64,000 nt of DNA from Acidovorax sp. RAC01 (GCF_001714725.1 NZ_CP016447.1:372001-436000), one strand, 5' to 3'; shown: positions 18,957 to 27,732, counted from the first letter of the stretch. Notes: generated by a model from the letters alone, not told the origin. Translations and numbers: made by a program.

Positions 18957-19808
18957 ATGAATGCCCCCGCCCCCCGTGCCCTGATCGCCGAAGACGAGCC
19001 CCTGCTGGCCGCCGAGCTGCAACACGAGCTGGCCCGTGCCTGGCCCGGTCTCGCGGTGGTGGCCACGGTGGCAGACGGCCTGTCGGCCGTGCGCCGGGCG
19101 CTGGAGCTGCTGCCGGATGTGCTGTTTTTCGACATCCGCATGCCCGGCCTCAGCGGACTCGATGCGGCGGTGGAGCTGGCCGACGGCTGGCCGGCCGGGC
19201 GGGCGTTTCCGGCGCTGGTCTTTGTCACGGCTTACGACCAGTACGCGGTGCAGGCGTTCGAGGCGCAGGCGGTGGACTACCTGCTCAAGCCCGTGCAGGC
19301 GGCCCGGCTGCAGAAAACCGTGCAAAAACTGCAGCTAGCGCTTGCTGCAAAAGCCTCTTCCGCTATCAATATAGAAGCAACCGTGATGCAGTTGCGCCAC
19401 CTGCTGGAATCCCAGGCCTTGGGCGCGGTGCAGCCGTTGCAGGGGCTGCAGCCGCCTGCCCAGGCATCGGCCGCGGCACCATCGCCACTGACGCTGATCC
19501 AGGCCAGCCACGGCACGCAGATCCATATGGTGCCGGTGGCCGATGTGCTGTATTTCGAGGCCGCCGACAAGTACGTGCGGGTGCTGACCGCCGAGCGCGA
19601 ATACCTGATCCGCACGCCGCTCAAGGAGCTCACGGGCCAGCTCGACGCCAGCGTGTTCTGGCAGGTGCACCGCAGCCTCCTGGTGCGTGCGGGCAGCATC
19701 ACCACCGTGACCCGGGACGAGTCGGGCAAGCTGCACCTTGCGCTGGCAGGCAGGCCCGAGCGCCTGCCCGTCAGCCGGCTCTACGCCCACCTGTTCAAGG
19801 CCATGTAA
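18957..19808 (+). CDS. LytTR-family response regulator
   Basis: A 283-residue transcription regulator. The N-terminal receiver has the acidic pair (AEDEP), phospho-acceptor Asp in FFDIRMPGLSG, VTAYD and the conserved Lys in LLKPV. A linker follows, then a C-terminal LytTR DNA-binding domain (VLYFEAADKYVRV, FWQVHRSLLVRAGSI). The ATG at 18957 lies two bases after the kinase stop; a TTG at 18951 is less likely. The receiver/LytTR linker is partly encoded by an AT-rich repeat (19331-19382), which yields an Ala/Lys/Ser helix. Targets are not evident; no LytTR direct-repeat site was recognised. Confidence 0.92.
   Translation: MNAPAPRALIAEDEPLLAAELQHELARAWPGLAVVATVADGLSAVRRALELLPDVLFFDIRMPGLSGLDAAVELADGWPAGRAFPALVFVTAYDQYAVQAFEAQAVDYLLKPVQAARLQKTVQKLQLALAAKASSAINIEATVMQLRHLLESQALGAVQPLQGLQPPAQASAAAPSPLTLIQASHGTQIHMVPVADVLYFEAADKYVRVLTAEREYLIRTPLKELTGQLDASVFWQVHRSLLVRAGSITTVTRDESGKLHLALAGRPERLPVSRLYAHLFKAM
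19331..19382. repeat. Interspersed repeat family A copy within LytTR regulator gene
   Basis: GCAGCTAGCGCTTGCTGC, then CGCTATCAATATAG. This is an AT-rich stretch with the AGCGCT and CTATCAA features of family A, inserted in frame in the interdomain linker of the response regulator gene. It creates no stop codon. Confidence 0.55.
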
Positions 19809-19841
19809 CCGCCGGGCGCAGCCTTGCCGCGCTGCACAGCC

Positions 19842-20471
19842 TCAGTCACCCAGATCGATCACCGTGCCCCACAGCGCGCCGGGCAGCGGCTCGTAATGCG
19901 CCACCAGCACCACGCGCCCCGGTTGCGCAGCCGCCGATGAAAGCGCCCTGGCCAGGTAGGCGGCCGACGGCTTGTCAAGCCCGCTCACCGGCTCGTCGAT
20001 CAGCGTGAGCGCTGCGCCCGAGGCCAGCGCAGCAGCCATCAGCACCTTGCGCTTGCTGCCGGTAGACAGCGCGTACAGCGGCTTGCCCACATGTTCCTGC
20101 AGGCTGAACCCCTGGATGTGGGTGTCGAGCGCTGCCGCGTCCCAGGCGGGGTAGCGGGCGGGCAGCTCCTGCCACCAGGCGCGCGCGCTCAGCGCGTCCA
20201 GGCTGTTCGAGCGCGCATCGGCCCAGAACACGTGCCGTGCATAGGTCTGCGGGTCTGCCGCCTGGTCCACCCCGTGCAACACGATGCTGCCGCGTTGCGC
20301 TGCCAGTTCACCGGCCAGCAGCCGCAGCAGCGTGGACTTGCCCCGGCTCTCGCCCCCCTGCACCAGGGCCAGCCCGCCGGGCAGCGCCATGCCAAAGCCA
20401 TCCAGCACCTGGCAGCCGGGGTAGGCAAAAGCCAGATCCCGCACCTGCAGCACCACTGCGTTGTCCACCAT
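19842..20471 (-). CDS. Orphan ABC-transporter ATPase subunit
   Basis: A 209-residue ATP-binding subunit. Walker A is GGESRGKST, with Ser-Arg where small residues are usual but with Gly and Lys-Ser-Thr intact. The signature reads LSTGSKRKV, Walker B is LTLIDEP, the D-loop is SGLDKPS and the switch His is in LVAHYEP. The LSxGxKRKV form is seen in ABC-2-type exporter ATPases of the CcmA/YtrB kind. No permease gene lies on either side, so it is either an orphan partner of a distant permease or a non-transport ABC protein. It is convergent with the LytTR gene. Confidence 0.8.
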   Translation of the reverse strand: MVDNAVVLQVRDLAFAYPGCQVLDGFGMALPGGLALVQGGESRGKSTLLRLLAGELAAQRGSIVLHGVDQAADPQTYARHVFWADARSNSLDALSARAWWQELPARYPAWDAAALDTHIQGFSLQEHVGKPLYALSTGSKRKVLMAAALASGAALTLIDEPVSGLDKPSAAYLARALSSAAAQPGRVVLVAHYEPLPGALWGTVIDLGD

Positions 20472-20575
20472 GCTGTCTCCTGTCTGTTGTTCAAGCCGCG
20501 TATCGCTCTTGCTGCGTGTGCCACGTAGGGCCGAGGCATTCTAGGAGCCGGCACGCAGGCCCCGACAATCGCCCC

Positions 20576-20944
20576 ATGACCCTCGACTACCTTGACTTTG
20601 ACTACAGCGAAGACGCCGACGGCACCGGCACGTTCGATGCCATGGCCAGCGTGCAGCCCGCGCAGCTCGTGCACCTGCAGGCCGAGGTGGCGCGCGTGCT
20701 TGCCTGGGCGCACGCCGGGTTCCCTGGCGAATGCCAGCCGCTGGAAGACGGTGGCACCTGGCACTACGACCTGCGCGGCAGCCAGGAAACCAGTGCCCCG
20801 CTGGCGCTGGAGTTTGACGCCGAAACCTCGCGGCTGTCCGCCACGCCCGGCTTTGCCGGAGCACCGCGCACCACGGTATGCCTCACCTTGAGCGGGAGCG
20901 CCGACTTCTGCGCAGGCTTTCGCGAAGCGTTTGGCCTGGACTGA
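20576..20944 (+). CDS. Conserved hypothetical protein, 122 residues
   Basis: A small acidic soluble protein beginning MTLDYLDFDYSEDADGTGTFDAM. Aromatic-rich segments (WHYDLRGSQ, LSATPGF) and a C-terminal CAGFREAFGLD suggest a compact alpha/beta fold. I do not recognise a family. It is divergent from the ABC ATPase gene, with about 100 bases between starts. No clear ribosome-binding site precedes the chosen ATG, but it is the only start compatible with the coherent amphipathic sequence. Confidence 0.6.
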   Translation: MTLDYLDFDYSEDADGTGTFDAMASVQPAQLVHLQAEVARVLAWAHAGFPGECQPLEDGGTWHYDLRGSQETSAPLALEFDAETSRLSATPGFAGAPRTTVCLTLSGSADFCAGFREAFGLD

Positions 20945-21061
20945 AACCACCCGCCCGTAAAACCCCACGCCACGCACAGGTTAGCGGCGGGCATGCGTGC
21001 AGGGTGACTGCCTCAGCTAAAGTTAAAACTTATCAGTTTTTATTCACCCTGGAGAGTTTTC

Positions 21062-22030
21062 ATGATGCATCGCCGTAGTTTCCTGGGCGCCGGCCTGGGC
21101 TTGGCCGCTTACGCGGCCGGTTCCTTTGCGCCCGTCTGGGCCCAAAACGCTCCCAACTTCGGCACGCCCACGCTGCCCAACCCGGGGTTTCGCCGCACAA
21201 AGGTCGGCGATGTTGAAGTCATAGCGTTGAACGACGGCATCTCGCGCCGCCCCTTGGGTGAAGAGTTCGTTAAAAACGCGCCCATCGCCGAAGTGCGTGC
21301 GCTGCTGTCTTCGCAGGGTCTGGCCACCGACTACATCGATGTGCCCTTCACGCCATTTCTGGTGATCGCCGGTGCACGCAAGATGCTGATTGACACGGGC
21401 CTGGGCGAATTCGGTGGCCCTACCACCGGCAAGCTGCTGGAGAACCTGCGTGCCGCAGGCCTGCAGGCTTCGGACATCGACACCGTGCTGATCAGCCACT
21501 TCCACGGCGACCACATCAACGGCATCCGCAACAAGGCCGGCGAACTTACCTTCCCCAAGGCCAAGGTCATGGTGCCCGCCGCCGAGTACGCGTTCTGGAT
21601 GGACGACGCGCGCATGGCCGCCGCACCGGCCGGCATGAAGGGCGCGTTCGACAACGTGCGCCGCACTTTCAGCACCATGACGGCAGACACCCTGGTGCAG
21701 TTTGCCGCGGGCGCCGAAGTGGGCCCCGGCATCCAGTCCGTGGCGGCCTACGGCCACACGCCGGGCCATTCGCTGTTCGAACTGACCTCGGCAGGTCAAA
21801 AGTTCTTCTACGTGGCCGACCTGACCAACGTGCCCGCGCTGTTTGCGCGCAACCCCGACTGGGCGGTGACGTTCGACATGGACGCGGAAGCCGCACGCAA
21901 GGTGCGTCGCGACGTGTTCCAGCGCGTGACCGCCAGCAAGGCCATGGTGGGCGGGTTCCACTTCCCGTTCCCGGCATTTGGCCGCATGGCGGCAGCGGGC
22001 AACGGCTATGCCTTCGAACCCCTGGCCTGA
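21062..22030 (+). CDS. Tat-exported metallo-beta-lactamase-fold hydrolase
   Basis: A 322-residue protein with a twin-arginine-type signal (HRRSFLGAGLGLAAYAAG, cleavage near VWAQN). The MBL fold is shown by the zinc motif SHFHGDHINGI (HxHxDH), the metal-ligand His in YGHTPGHS, the Asp in YVADLTNVP and a late GGFHFPF His. It resembles the broad AHL-lactonase/quorum-quenching-like branch, but the substrate cannot be deduced. A good ribosome-binding site (GGAGAG) precedes the ATG. The upstream ~70 bases are AT-rich (AGTTAAAACTTATCAG) and probably contain its promoter. Confidence 0.87.
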   Translation: MMHRRSFLGAGLGLAAYAAGSFAPVWAQNAPNFGTPTLPNPGFRRTKVGDVEVIALNDGISRRPLGEEFVKNAPIAEVRALLSSQGLATDYIDVPFTPFLVIAGARKMLIDTGLGEFGGPTTGKLLENLRAAGLQASDIDTVLISHFHGDHINGIRNKAGELTFPKAKVMVPAAEYAFWMDDARMAAAPAGMKGAFDNVRRTFSTMTADTLVQFAAGAEVGPGIQSVAAYGHTPGHSLFELTSAGQKFFYVADLTNVPALFARNPDWAVTFDMDAEAARKVRRDVFQRVTASKAMVGGFHFPFPAFGRMAAAGNGYAFEPLA

Positions 22031-22667
22031 CGGTTGCGCCACGGGCCGCTGCGCGGCCTGTGCCACCCCAGCCCTGCCCAGGCGTGCCCTGCTGGCGGGA
22101 GCCGCTGCCGGCGCCGGTCTGGCACTGCTGCCGCGGCAGGCGCGCGCTGCCATCGAAGCACCCGAGGTGGCCGCATTGCTGCGCCAGGGTGGTGTGGTGA
22201 TCGCGTTCCGCCACGCGCTGGCACCGGGGACCTTTGATCCACCCGGCTTTCGCCTGGGTGACTGCAGCACCCAGCGCAACCTGAGCGAAGAGGGTCGCGC
22301 ACAGGCCCGCCGCATTGGGGAATGGTTCAGGCAGCAGGGGCTGGCCCCGGCGCGCGTGGCATCCAGCCCATGGTGCCGGTGCCTGGACACCGCCCGCCTG
22401 GCCTTTGGACAGGCACCCGAGAACTGGGCCGCCCTGGGCTCGCCGCGCGGCTACACCGAAACCACCGGGGCAGCACACCTGGAGGTACTGCGAAAGTCGC
22501 TGACCGCGGCATCGGCTCGCCCGGCCCGGTTCGAGGTCTGGGTCACGCACATGTTCGTGCTGGCAGACCTGGCAGGAGCGAATGCGGCCTCGGGCGAAGG
22601 CCTGGTGTTGCGCATGGGCAGCCAAGGCAACGTGGAAACACTGGCGCGTCTGGCTATACCTGCCTGA
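22008..22667 (+). CDS. Histidine phosphatase superfamily protein, exported
   Basis: A 219-residue protein with a signal-like N-terminus (LPRRALLAGAAAGAGLALLP, possible Tat motif) followed by a phosphoglycerate-mutase-like domain. It contains the catalytic IAFRHALAPGTFDPPGF segment, with RHA instead of the commoner RHG, then CSTQRNLSEEGRAQARRIGEWF, SSPWCRCLDTARLAFG, and the second His in VWVTHMF. The chosen ATG overlaps the end of the preceding MBL gene by 23 bases; a start slightly further downstream is possible. The substrate is unknown. Co-expression with the exported MBL hydrolase is likely from the overlap. Confidence 0.78.
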   Translation: MPSNPWPDGCATGRCAACATPALPRRALLAGAAAGAGLALLPRQARAAIEAPEVAALLRQGGVVIAFRHALAPGTFDPPGFRLGDCSTQRNLSEEGRAQARRIGEWFRQQGLAPARVASSPWCRCLDTARLAFGQAPENWAALGSPRGYTETTGAAHLEVLRKSLTAASARPARFEVWVTHMFVLADLAGANAASGEGLVLRMGSQGNVETLARLAIPA

Positions 22668-22876
22668 GGGCGCGCCGTCGGCCTACAGGCCGGCACGCAG
22701 CGCAAACCTATCCTCAAGGCACGCTGGCAGTTGAGCCACCGGAGCATTCGCTCCGGCCTCAGCGCAGCCCCTTGCTTCAACAGGATTCCCATGGTCTGCC
22801 GTTTCTCTCCCGCCCACCGACGGCTCGCGCCGTCCGACCCGCGGCTCTACCGCCGTCGCTTCACGGAGGGCGGCGT

Positions 22877-23875
22877 GTGAGCGAGTGCCCTGTTTTGCAG
22901 CCCGCCCAGGACGCTGCCGAGCCCAGCTCGCCGATTGCGTCGCAGGGCAACGCCGCCGCCGCGGTGTGTGCGATGCCCCCTCTCCAGCGTGCCCTGCACA
23001 GCCGCGTGCGCATCGAACTGGAGATCAGTCTGCGCTACGAGATCGACCCATACGGCGCCGATTTCGTCTTCAACATCCACCCGGCGCAAACAGCCAGCCA
23101 GACCCTGCACGACGAGCGGCTGCGCATCAACCAGGATGTGCCATACCACGTGCACACCGATCCGGCCACGGGCAACCGCCACCTGCGCCTGCGCGGCGAA
23201 CCCGGGGTGCTGGAGGTGTCGTATGCAGCCACCGTGGACATCGCGCACTACCACGCCGACCCGTCGCTGCTGGCTGAAGTGCCGGTGCGGCTTTTGCCGC
23301 ATGAGGCGCTGGGCTACATCTACCCCAGTCGGTACTGCCAGTCCGACCTCTTGCTGCGCCTGGCCTTCAACAAGTTTGGCGGCTTGCCCCAGGGCTATTC
23401 GCGCGTGCGTGCCATCTGCGACTGGGTGCAGGCGCATGTGGCGTTCGCGTCCAACACCTCCAACTTCAACACGTCGGCCGTGGACACGCTGGTGGAGCAG
23501 GTGGGCGTGTGCCGCGACTTCGCGCACCTGATGATCGCCCTGTGCCGGGCAGTGAACATCCCCGCGCGCTTTACCACCGGCACCGACTACGGTGCCGACC
23601 CCGCGCTGGGCCCGCCCGATTTCCATGCGTATGTGGAGGTTTACCTGGGCAACCGCTGGTACATGTTTGATCCGTCCGGCACGGCCGTACCCATGGGGCT
23701 GCTGCGCTTTGGCAGCGGGCGCGATGCTGCCGACGTGGCATTTGCCACCATGTTCGGCGGCGTGCGCGGAGACCCCCCTTTCATCCGCACCGTGGCCGTG
23801 GAAGACGCCGCCAAAGGCCTGGTGCTGCCGCACCATTGCAGCACCGCGCTTTCCACCGATCCGGGGCCTACGTGA
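22877..23875 (+). CDS. Transglutaminase-like cysteine protease family protein
   Basis: A 332-residue protein with an N-terminal bacterial transglutaminase-like beta domain (RVRIELEISLRYEI...) and a C-terminal transglutaminase core. The catalytic Cys is in VGVCRDFAHLMIAL, the His in PPDFHAYVEVYL and the Asp in WYMFDPSG. I chose the GTG at 22877 because a GGAGG (22865-22869) lies at ideal distance. The ATG at 22973 would give 300 residues and still include the N-terminal domain. Such proteins often accompany alpha-E/circularly permuted ATP-grasp genes, but those are absent here. Confidence 0.85.
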   Translation: MSECPVLQPAQDAAEPSSPIASQGNAAAAVCAMPPLQRALHSRVRIELEISLRYEIDPYGADFVFNIHPAQTASQTLHDERLRINQDVPYHVHTDPATGNRHLRLRGEPGVLEVSYAATVDIAHYHADPSLLAEVPVRLLPHEALGYIYPSRYCQSDLLLRLAFNKFGGLPQGYSRVRAICDWVQAHVAFASNTSNFNTSAVDTLVEQVGVCRDFAHLMIALCRAVNIPARFTTGTDYGADPALGPPDFHAYVEVYLGNRWYMFDPSGTAVPMGLLRFGSGRDAADVAFATMFGGVRGDPPFIRTVAVEDAAKGLVLPHHCSTALSTDPGPT

Positions 23876-24001
23876 TGGGCGGCGCGATCCCGCACCGACG
23901 CAGTGCAGAGCAGCCCTGAAACCGCAACAAGGCCTTGCCGGACCGGGTCGCCACGAGGTATGGCCTAATATCGGTTTTTTCCAACCTACGCAGAGACCAC
24001 C

Positions 24002-24172
24002 ATGGGCAACAAGATCGTCACCGAAGCAGACCGCAAGCGCACCCCCCAACCAACTCCCCTGCCCGGTTTCTCGCTGCGCACGCAGGGCCGTGGCCAGCGC
24101 GTGAGCCTGGAACGCGGCGTGGCCACGCGCAGCAAGAAGAACCCCGGCAAGCGTTCGCGCAAGGGCGGCTGA
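24002..24172 (+). CDS. Small basic protein, 56 residues
   Basis: A short gene with an ATG in ACCACCATGGGCAAC context. The product begins MGNKIVTEADRKRTPQP, and the C-terminal third is very basic (RSKKNPGKRSRKGG), as in nucleic-acid or ribosome-binding peptides. It is followed 43 bases later by a perfect hairpin and T-run, supporting a discrete transcription unit. Upstream sequence has TAATAT at 23967-23972 as a possible -10. I do not recognise a family; similar small basic proteins are conserved in Burkholderiales. Confidence 0.65.
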   Translation: MGNKIVTEADRKRTPQPTPLPGFSLRTQGRGQRVSLERGVATRSKKNPGKRSRKGG

Positions 24173-24215
24173 TCGGGCCCGTGCCGTGCCCCCCCCGGGC
24201 ACGGACTGCGATTGA

Positions 24216-24239
24216 AAACGCCCTCTGCTGAGGGCGTTT
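24216..24239 (+). terminator. Rho-independent terminator after small basic protein gene
   Basis: Nine-base arms AAACGCCCT and AGGGCGTTT with loop CTGCTG; the 3' arm ends in a T-run. The symmetry, with A-run and T-run, allows it also to act on the opposite strand for the histidine kinase gene ending at 24319. Confidence 0.85.
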
Positions 24240-24318
24240 CTGTTGGCGGAGCTTGAGGCCTCGCGGGCGCTGGCAAAAGCAAGGCCCGCCGCGTTGGGAG
24301 ATTTGTTCAGCGTCGCGC

Positions 24319-26139
24319 TTATTCCGGCCCCAGCGGTACGGGTTCGGTTTCGGTCTGGCCCCGGGCGGGAAAGACGATATGGAAAGCAGTGCCGCCGCCC
24401 TGCACATTCCGGGCATAGATCTGACCGCTCATGGCTTCCACGATCTTGCGGCAGATCGCCAGGCCCAGCCCGCTGCCCCCGGAACCGTCCTTGGTCTGCG
24501 TGGACTGCACAAACGCCTCGAAGATGTGCTCCAGCTCCGCCTCCGGGATTCCGGGCCCCTGATCCCGGATGACGATGTGCGCCTGCCCCCGGGAGTCAAG
24601 CCGGCCCGACAAGGTGATTTTTCCGCCCGTGGGTGAGAACTTGATCGCATTGGCCACCACGTTGCGGATCACCTGCTCGAAGCGCAACGGATCGGCCTTG
24701 GCCATGAGGGGAAAGTCGGACAGTTGCACATCCAGCAGCAGCCGACTGCGGGTCAGCAGCGGCTCCAGTTCGCGCAGCACGGGCCGGATGACGCCGCGAA
24801 GGTCGATGCGCTCCAGGTGAAACGTGCCCACGGTGCTTTCAAGCCGCGACACTTCCAGCAGATCATTGACCAGGTTGAGCATGCGCTGGCCTGCGAGGTG
24901 GATGGACTCAAACATGGAGGCCAGCTTGGGCTGGGAAGCGCCCCGAAGCAACCCCAGTTCGGCAAAGCCCAGGATGGATTGCAGTGGGGTACGCAGTTCG
25001 TGGCTCATGTTGGCCACAAACTCCGACTTGGCACGCGAGGCCTCTTCGGCCACGTCGCGCGCCTCCTGGGTGGCGCGCTCCGCTTGGCGGAACTCGCTGA
25101 TATCCATCAGGATGGTCAACACACCGTTCACACGGCCGTGCTCGTCGGCAATGGCCGCCTTCTCGACGCGTGTATCGCGGCGTGAACCGTCGCCCCGCAG
25201 GACCTGCACCTCAAAGAACGTGCGCCCGCCCCAGCGCACCAGCTGCGAGTTGGCTGATGCATGGGCCCTGGCTTCTTCAAGCGGCAAAAACGACTGGATG
25301 GTCTGGCCGAGCACGCCATCGCGTCCGTGCCCCTTGTACTCTTCCCATGCACGGTTGACGCGAACCACCCGGTCCTGTGTGTCCGTGACCGATATCGGTA
25401 GCGGATTGGTCTCCAGCAGCAGTTCCTGAAATGCAATCTGCGACTGCAGCTGATGCTGGGCGGTCCACCGCTCGGTCACATCCACCGCACTTCCCGCAAA
25501 CCCCGTGAGCCGGCCTTCAAGCCGTAGAGGGACCACCGCCAGCTGCACCATCAGCTCGCGTCCACCCGCAAACCGCGCCAGCGCCTGGCAATGTCGTACG
25601 GTTTCATGCGACTGGCGATCCAGAAGCCGGGAAACGTCCCCCCGGCTTTGCGGAGCAACGAAGTCCTGGATCTGCCGACCTACCGCTTGCGAGACGTCTT
25701 CGCCCGTAAAGACTGTCCAATGCGCATTGACGTAGGTGATGAACCCGCGGGCATCGGTGCGGAAGATCAGCTCCTGCACACTGCGCATCAGTACCGACAG
25801 GTCGCGCTCGCTTTGCGAAATGCGGCGCTGCGCAGATTCGACCTCTGCGCGCGCCGACTCTCTCGTCCGCACGCCGCGCCATATGGCTACGGTCAGCCCG
25901 ATCGTGAGGAGGGTGAGCGCCGCACCGATGCCCAGCAGGGAGCGGGACTCGGACAGCCACCGCTGGACGGCGCTCTGGTAGGACTCCTCGACCATCACGA
26001 CCAGCGGCTTGGTGCCCGACACGCGAAACCCCAGGATCTGCCGTTCGCCGGTCACCCCCTTGCCCACGTAGGTGCCGTGCTCGCGCCCCGGCAGGTACGT
26101 CGCGAACACGGGGATGCGTCCCACAGCCTGCCCCGCCAT
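24319..26139 (-). CDS. PAS-PAS sensor histidine kinase, C-terminal part of a frameshifted gene
   Basis: The first ~40 residues look like the end of a dCache-type periplasmic domain. They are followed by one membrane helix (LLGIGAALTLLTIGLTVAIW), a PAS domain (SVQELIFRTDARGFITYVN), a second PAS (LLETNPLPISVTDTQDRVV), HisKA with phospho-acceptor His in ANMSHELRTPLQ, and HATPase with N-box NVVANAIKFSP, RDQGPGIPE and GSGLGLAICRKI. It lacks the first membrane helix and most of the sensor domain, which are encoded in another frame just upstream (26052-26855). One extra G in the G5 tract (C5 at 26173-26177 on the plus strand) joins both into one ~845-residue kinase. As it stands the sequence encodes a truncated kinase or a broken gene. 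Confidence 0.85.
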   Translation of the reverse strand: MAGQAVGRIPVFATYLPGREHGTYVGKGVTGERQILGFRVSGTKPLVVMVEESYQSAVQRWLSESRSLLGIGAALTLLTIGLTVAIWRGVRTRESARAEVESAQRRISQSERDLSVLMRSVQELIFRTDARGFITYVNAHWTVFTGEDVSQAVGRQIQDFVAPQSRGDVSRLLDRQSHETVRHCQALARFAGGRELMVQLAVVPLRLEGRLTGFAGSAVDVTERWTAQHQLQSQIAFQELLLETNPLPISVTDTQDRVVRVNRAWEEYKGHGRDGVLGQTIQSFLPLEEARAHASANSQLVRWGGRTFFEVQVLRGDGSRRDTRVEKAAIADEHGRVNGVLTILMDISEFRQAERATQEARDVAEEASRAKSEFVANMSHELRTPLQSILGFAELGLLRGASQPKLASMFESIHLAGQRMLNLVNDLLEVSRLESTVGTFHLERIDLRGVIRPVLRELEPLLTRSRLLLDVQLSDFPLMAKADPLRFEQVIRNVVANAIKFSPTGGKITLSGRLDSRGQAHIVIRDQGPGIPEAELEHIFEAFVQSTQTKDGSGGSGLGLAICRKIVEAMSGQIYARNVQGGGTAFHIVFPARGQTETEPVPLGPE

Positions 26140-26855
26140 GGCAGACGCGACCCCGGAACTTGCCAGGACCTGCCCCCATACGATGCAACGACCGACTCGA
26201 AGGTCTCTGCTTCCAGCGTGAGCCGCTGAAAATTGGACAAGGCATCAGGATTGACCAGCGCCACGAGGTGCAGCGTATTCCCGGCCTCGCTCCTGAACGC
26301 GTGTTGCACGGGAATGAAGCCCACGCCCGGTGGAGCAGGCTGCGGTGATCCATTCATGCGGATGCTTTGCAGGCTGCGCCCGGCGACCCACCCGCCCAGT
26401 ACCGACTGCCCGGGAACGGCCTGGGGCCCGATGCGGGCCATGTCGATGAACACCTCGGCATCTCCGGGGAAGGTGCTGGCGACGACACGACCACCCGCCT
26501 CGACCACTGCCAAGCCCCGCAGAAAGGTCAATCCCGCCAGCGCCTGCTTGAGCGCATCTTCCATGCGCCGCGGGTCGGCGCTTGCAGACACCACGGCCGG
26601 GGAGCTGGCCAGCGCATCCAGCGCCAGTTCGGCGGTCTCAAACGTGCGGGTGGCCTGGTCTTCCAGAATACGGGCGAGCATTGCCGCGTGCGCATGGTTG
26701 TTGCGCATTGCTGCCCGGAAGTCATTGAACACCAGCGCGACGATGGCGACCCACACGGCCAGCGAGGCAAGGACGCCCACCAGAAGTACAAGATGACTTG
26801 GCTGGGCAAACCAGGCGAGCAGCGAGCGCGCGGCAGTGTCCTTTGGCCGAGACAT
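26052..26855 (-). CDS. Sensor histidine kinase N-terminal fragment (membrane helix and dCache-like sensor), frameshifted
   Basis: The start ATG lies one base after the stop of the upstream solute-binding-protein gene. The product (267 residues as read) has a short cytoplasmic N-terminus, a helix (LVLLVGVLASLAVWVAIVALVF), then an extracytoplasmic sensor with alpha-helical NNHAHAAMLARILEDQATRTFETAELAL typical of double-Cache domains. Meaningful sequence runs to VVASYGG. After the C5/G5 tract at 26173-26177 the frame degenerates to Trp/Arg-rich residues and stops at 26052. The sensor continues in the frame of the neighbouring C-terminal fragment. The defect could be a real mutation, a phase-variable tract or an assembly error. 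Confidence 0.75.
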   Translation of the reverse strand: MSRPKDTAARSLLAWFAQPSHLVLLVGVLASLAVWVAIVALVFNDFRAAMRNNHAHAAMLARILEDQATRTFETAELALDALASSPAVVSASADPRRMEDALKQALAGLTFLRGLAVVEAGGRVVASTFPGDAEVFIDMARIGPQAVPGQSVLGGWVAGRSLQSIRMNGSPQPAPPGVGFIPVQHAFRSEAGNTLHLVALVNPDALSNFQRLTLEAETFESVVASYGGRSWQVPGSRLPWRGRLWDASPCSRRTCRGASTAPTWARG

Positions 26856-26856
26856 G

Positions 26857-27717
26857 TCAGCGCACGACGATCGCAGCCAGGCCGTTGCGCCCCGCGGCAT
26901 CCCTGAGGCGCCCATCGCGCTTGATCCGCGCCACAAAGCTGTCGATGGTGGCCAGCCATCGCTCGTCCCCTTTTTTGACCGCATAGCCGTAGGGCAGCAC
27001 CGAAAACGGTTGCGGCGGCTCCACCAGCCGGGCCCAGTCTGCGTTGTCCAGCAAGCGGCGACTGTAGGGGTAGTCGGTCATGAACACGTCCACGCGCCCC
27101 GCCATCAGTTCGCGCTCGCGGGTGGCAGGCGGCTTGACGGTGACCATGGTGGCTTTCTTCAGGCGCTCGCCCATCACAGGCTCCATGAAGGTGCCAGCCT
27201 GAACACCCACCAGCACACCGGGCTGATCGATGTCCGCCCATTGGCGCACCACCGTGTTGCTCTTGGTGGTGATGCCGTAGATGTCGCTCTTCATGTAGGG
27301 TTCGGTGAACGCCAGTTTTTCCATCCGCTGGGCCAGCATGCCAATGGCGAACATGGCGACGTCGCACCGGTCCTGGTTCAGATCCTCGATGAGCGTGGGA
27401 AAACTGGACTCCACGTATTCCACGCGTGCCTTGAGATCCTGCCCGAGCGCAGCGGAAAGCTCGATGTCGATGCCCGCCAGCGCCTGCGTTCGCGGATGGC
27501 GGTACGTTACGCCGTAGTAGTCAGGCCAGATGCAGACCCTGACGGTGGCCGCTGCCTGCACGCGGTCTGCCACCGGGCCTGCAAGCGCAGGCGCATGGCA
27601 ACCCGCCCACAGCACCCACGCAGTGGCAAGGCCCCGCAGCAGGCCCGCAGCCATGCTGCACGGCGATGTGCAGCGCACACGGGGGTCAGGGGTCGAACGC
27701 GTCATTGGCAGGTCCAT
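26857..27717 (-). CDS. Family 3 periplasmic solute-binding protein (signalling context)
   Basis: A 286-residue SBP_bac_3-type protein with a signal peptide (GLATAWVLWAGCHAPALAGP) and canonical segments VRVCIWPDYYGVTYRHP, LAGIDIELSAALG, DVAMFAIGMLAQRMEKLAFTEPY and YGYAVKKGDERW. There is no ABC permease or ATPase nearby. It lies between an HD-GYP gene (16 bases upstream) and a histidine kinase gene (1 base downstream). A receptor that presents a ligand, perhaps an amino-acid-like compound, to the kinase sensor is more likely than uptake. An internal ATG at 27705 is an alternative start. Confidence 0.85.
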   Translation of the reverse strand: MDLPMTRSTPDPRVRCTSPCSMAAGLLRGLATAWVLWAGCHAPALAGPVADRVQAAATVRVCIWPDYYGVTYRHPRTQALAGIDIELSAALGQDLKARVEYVESSFPTLIEDLNQDRCDVAMFAIGMLAQRMEKLAFTEPYMKSDIYGITTKSNTVVRQWADIDQPGVLVGVQAGTFMEPVMGERLKKATMVTVKPPATRERELMAGRVDVFMTDYPYSRRLLDNADWARLVEPPQPFSVLPYGYAVKKGDERWLATIDSFVARIKRDGRLRDAAGRNGLAAIVVR

Positions 27718-27732
27718 CGGGTTCCGGTGAGG

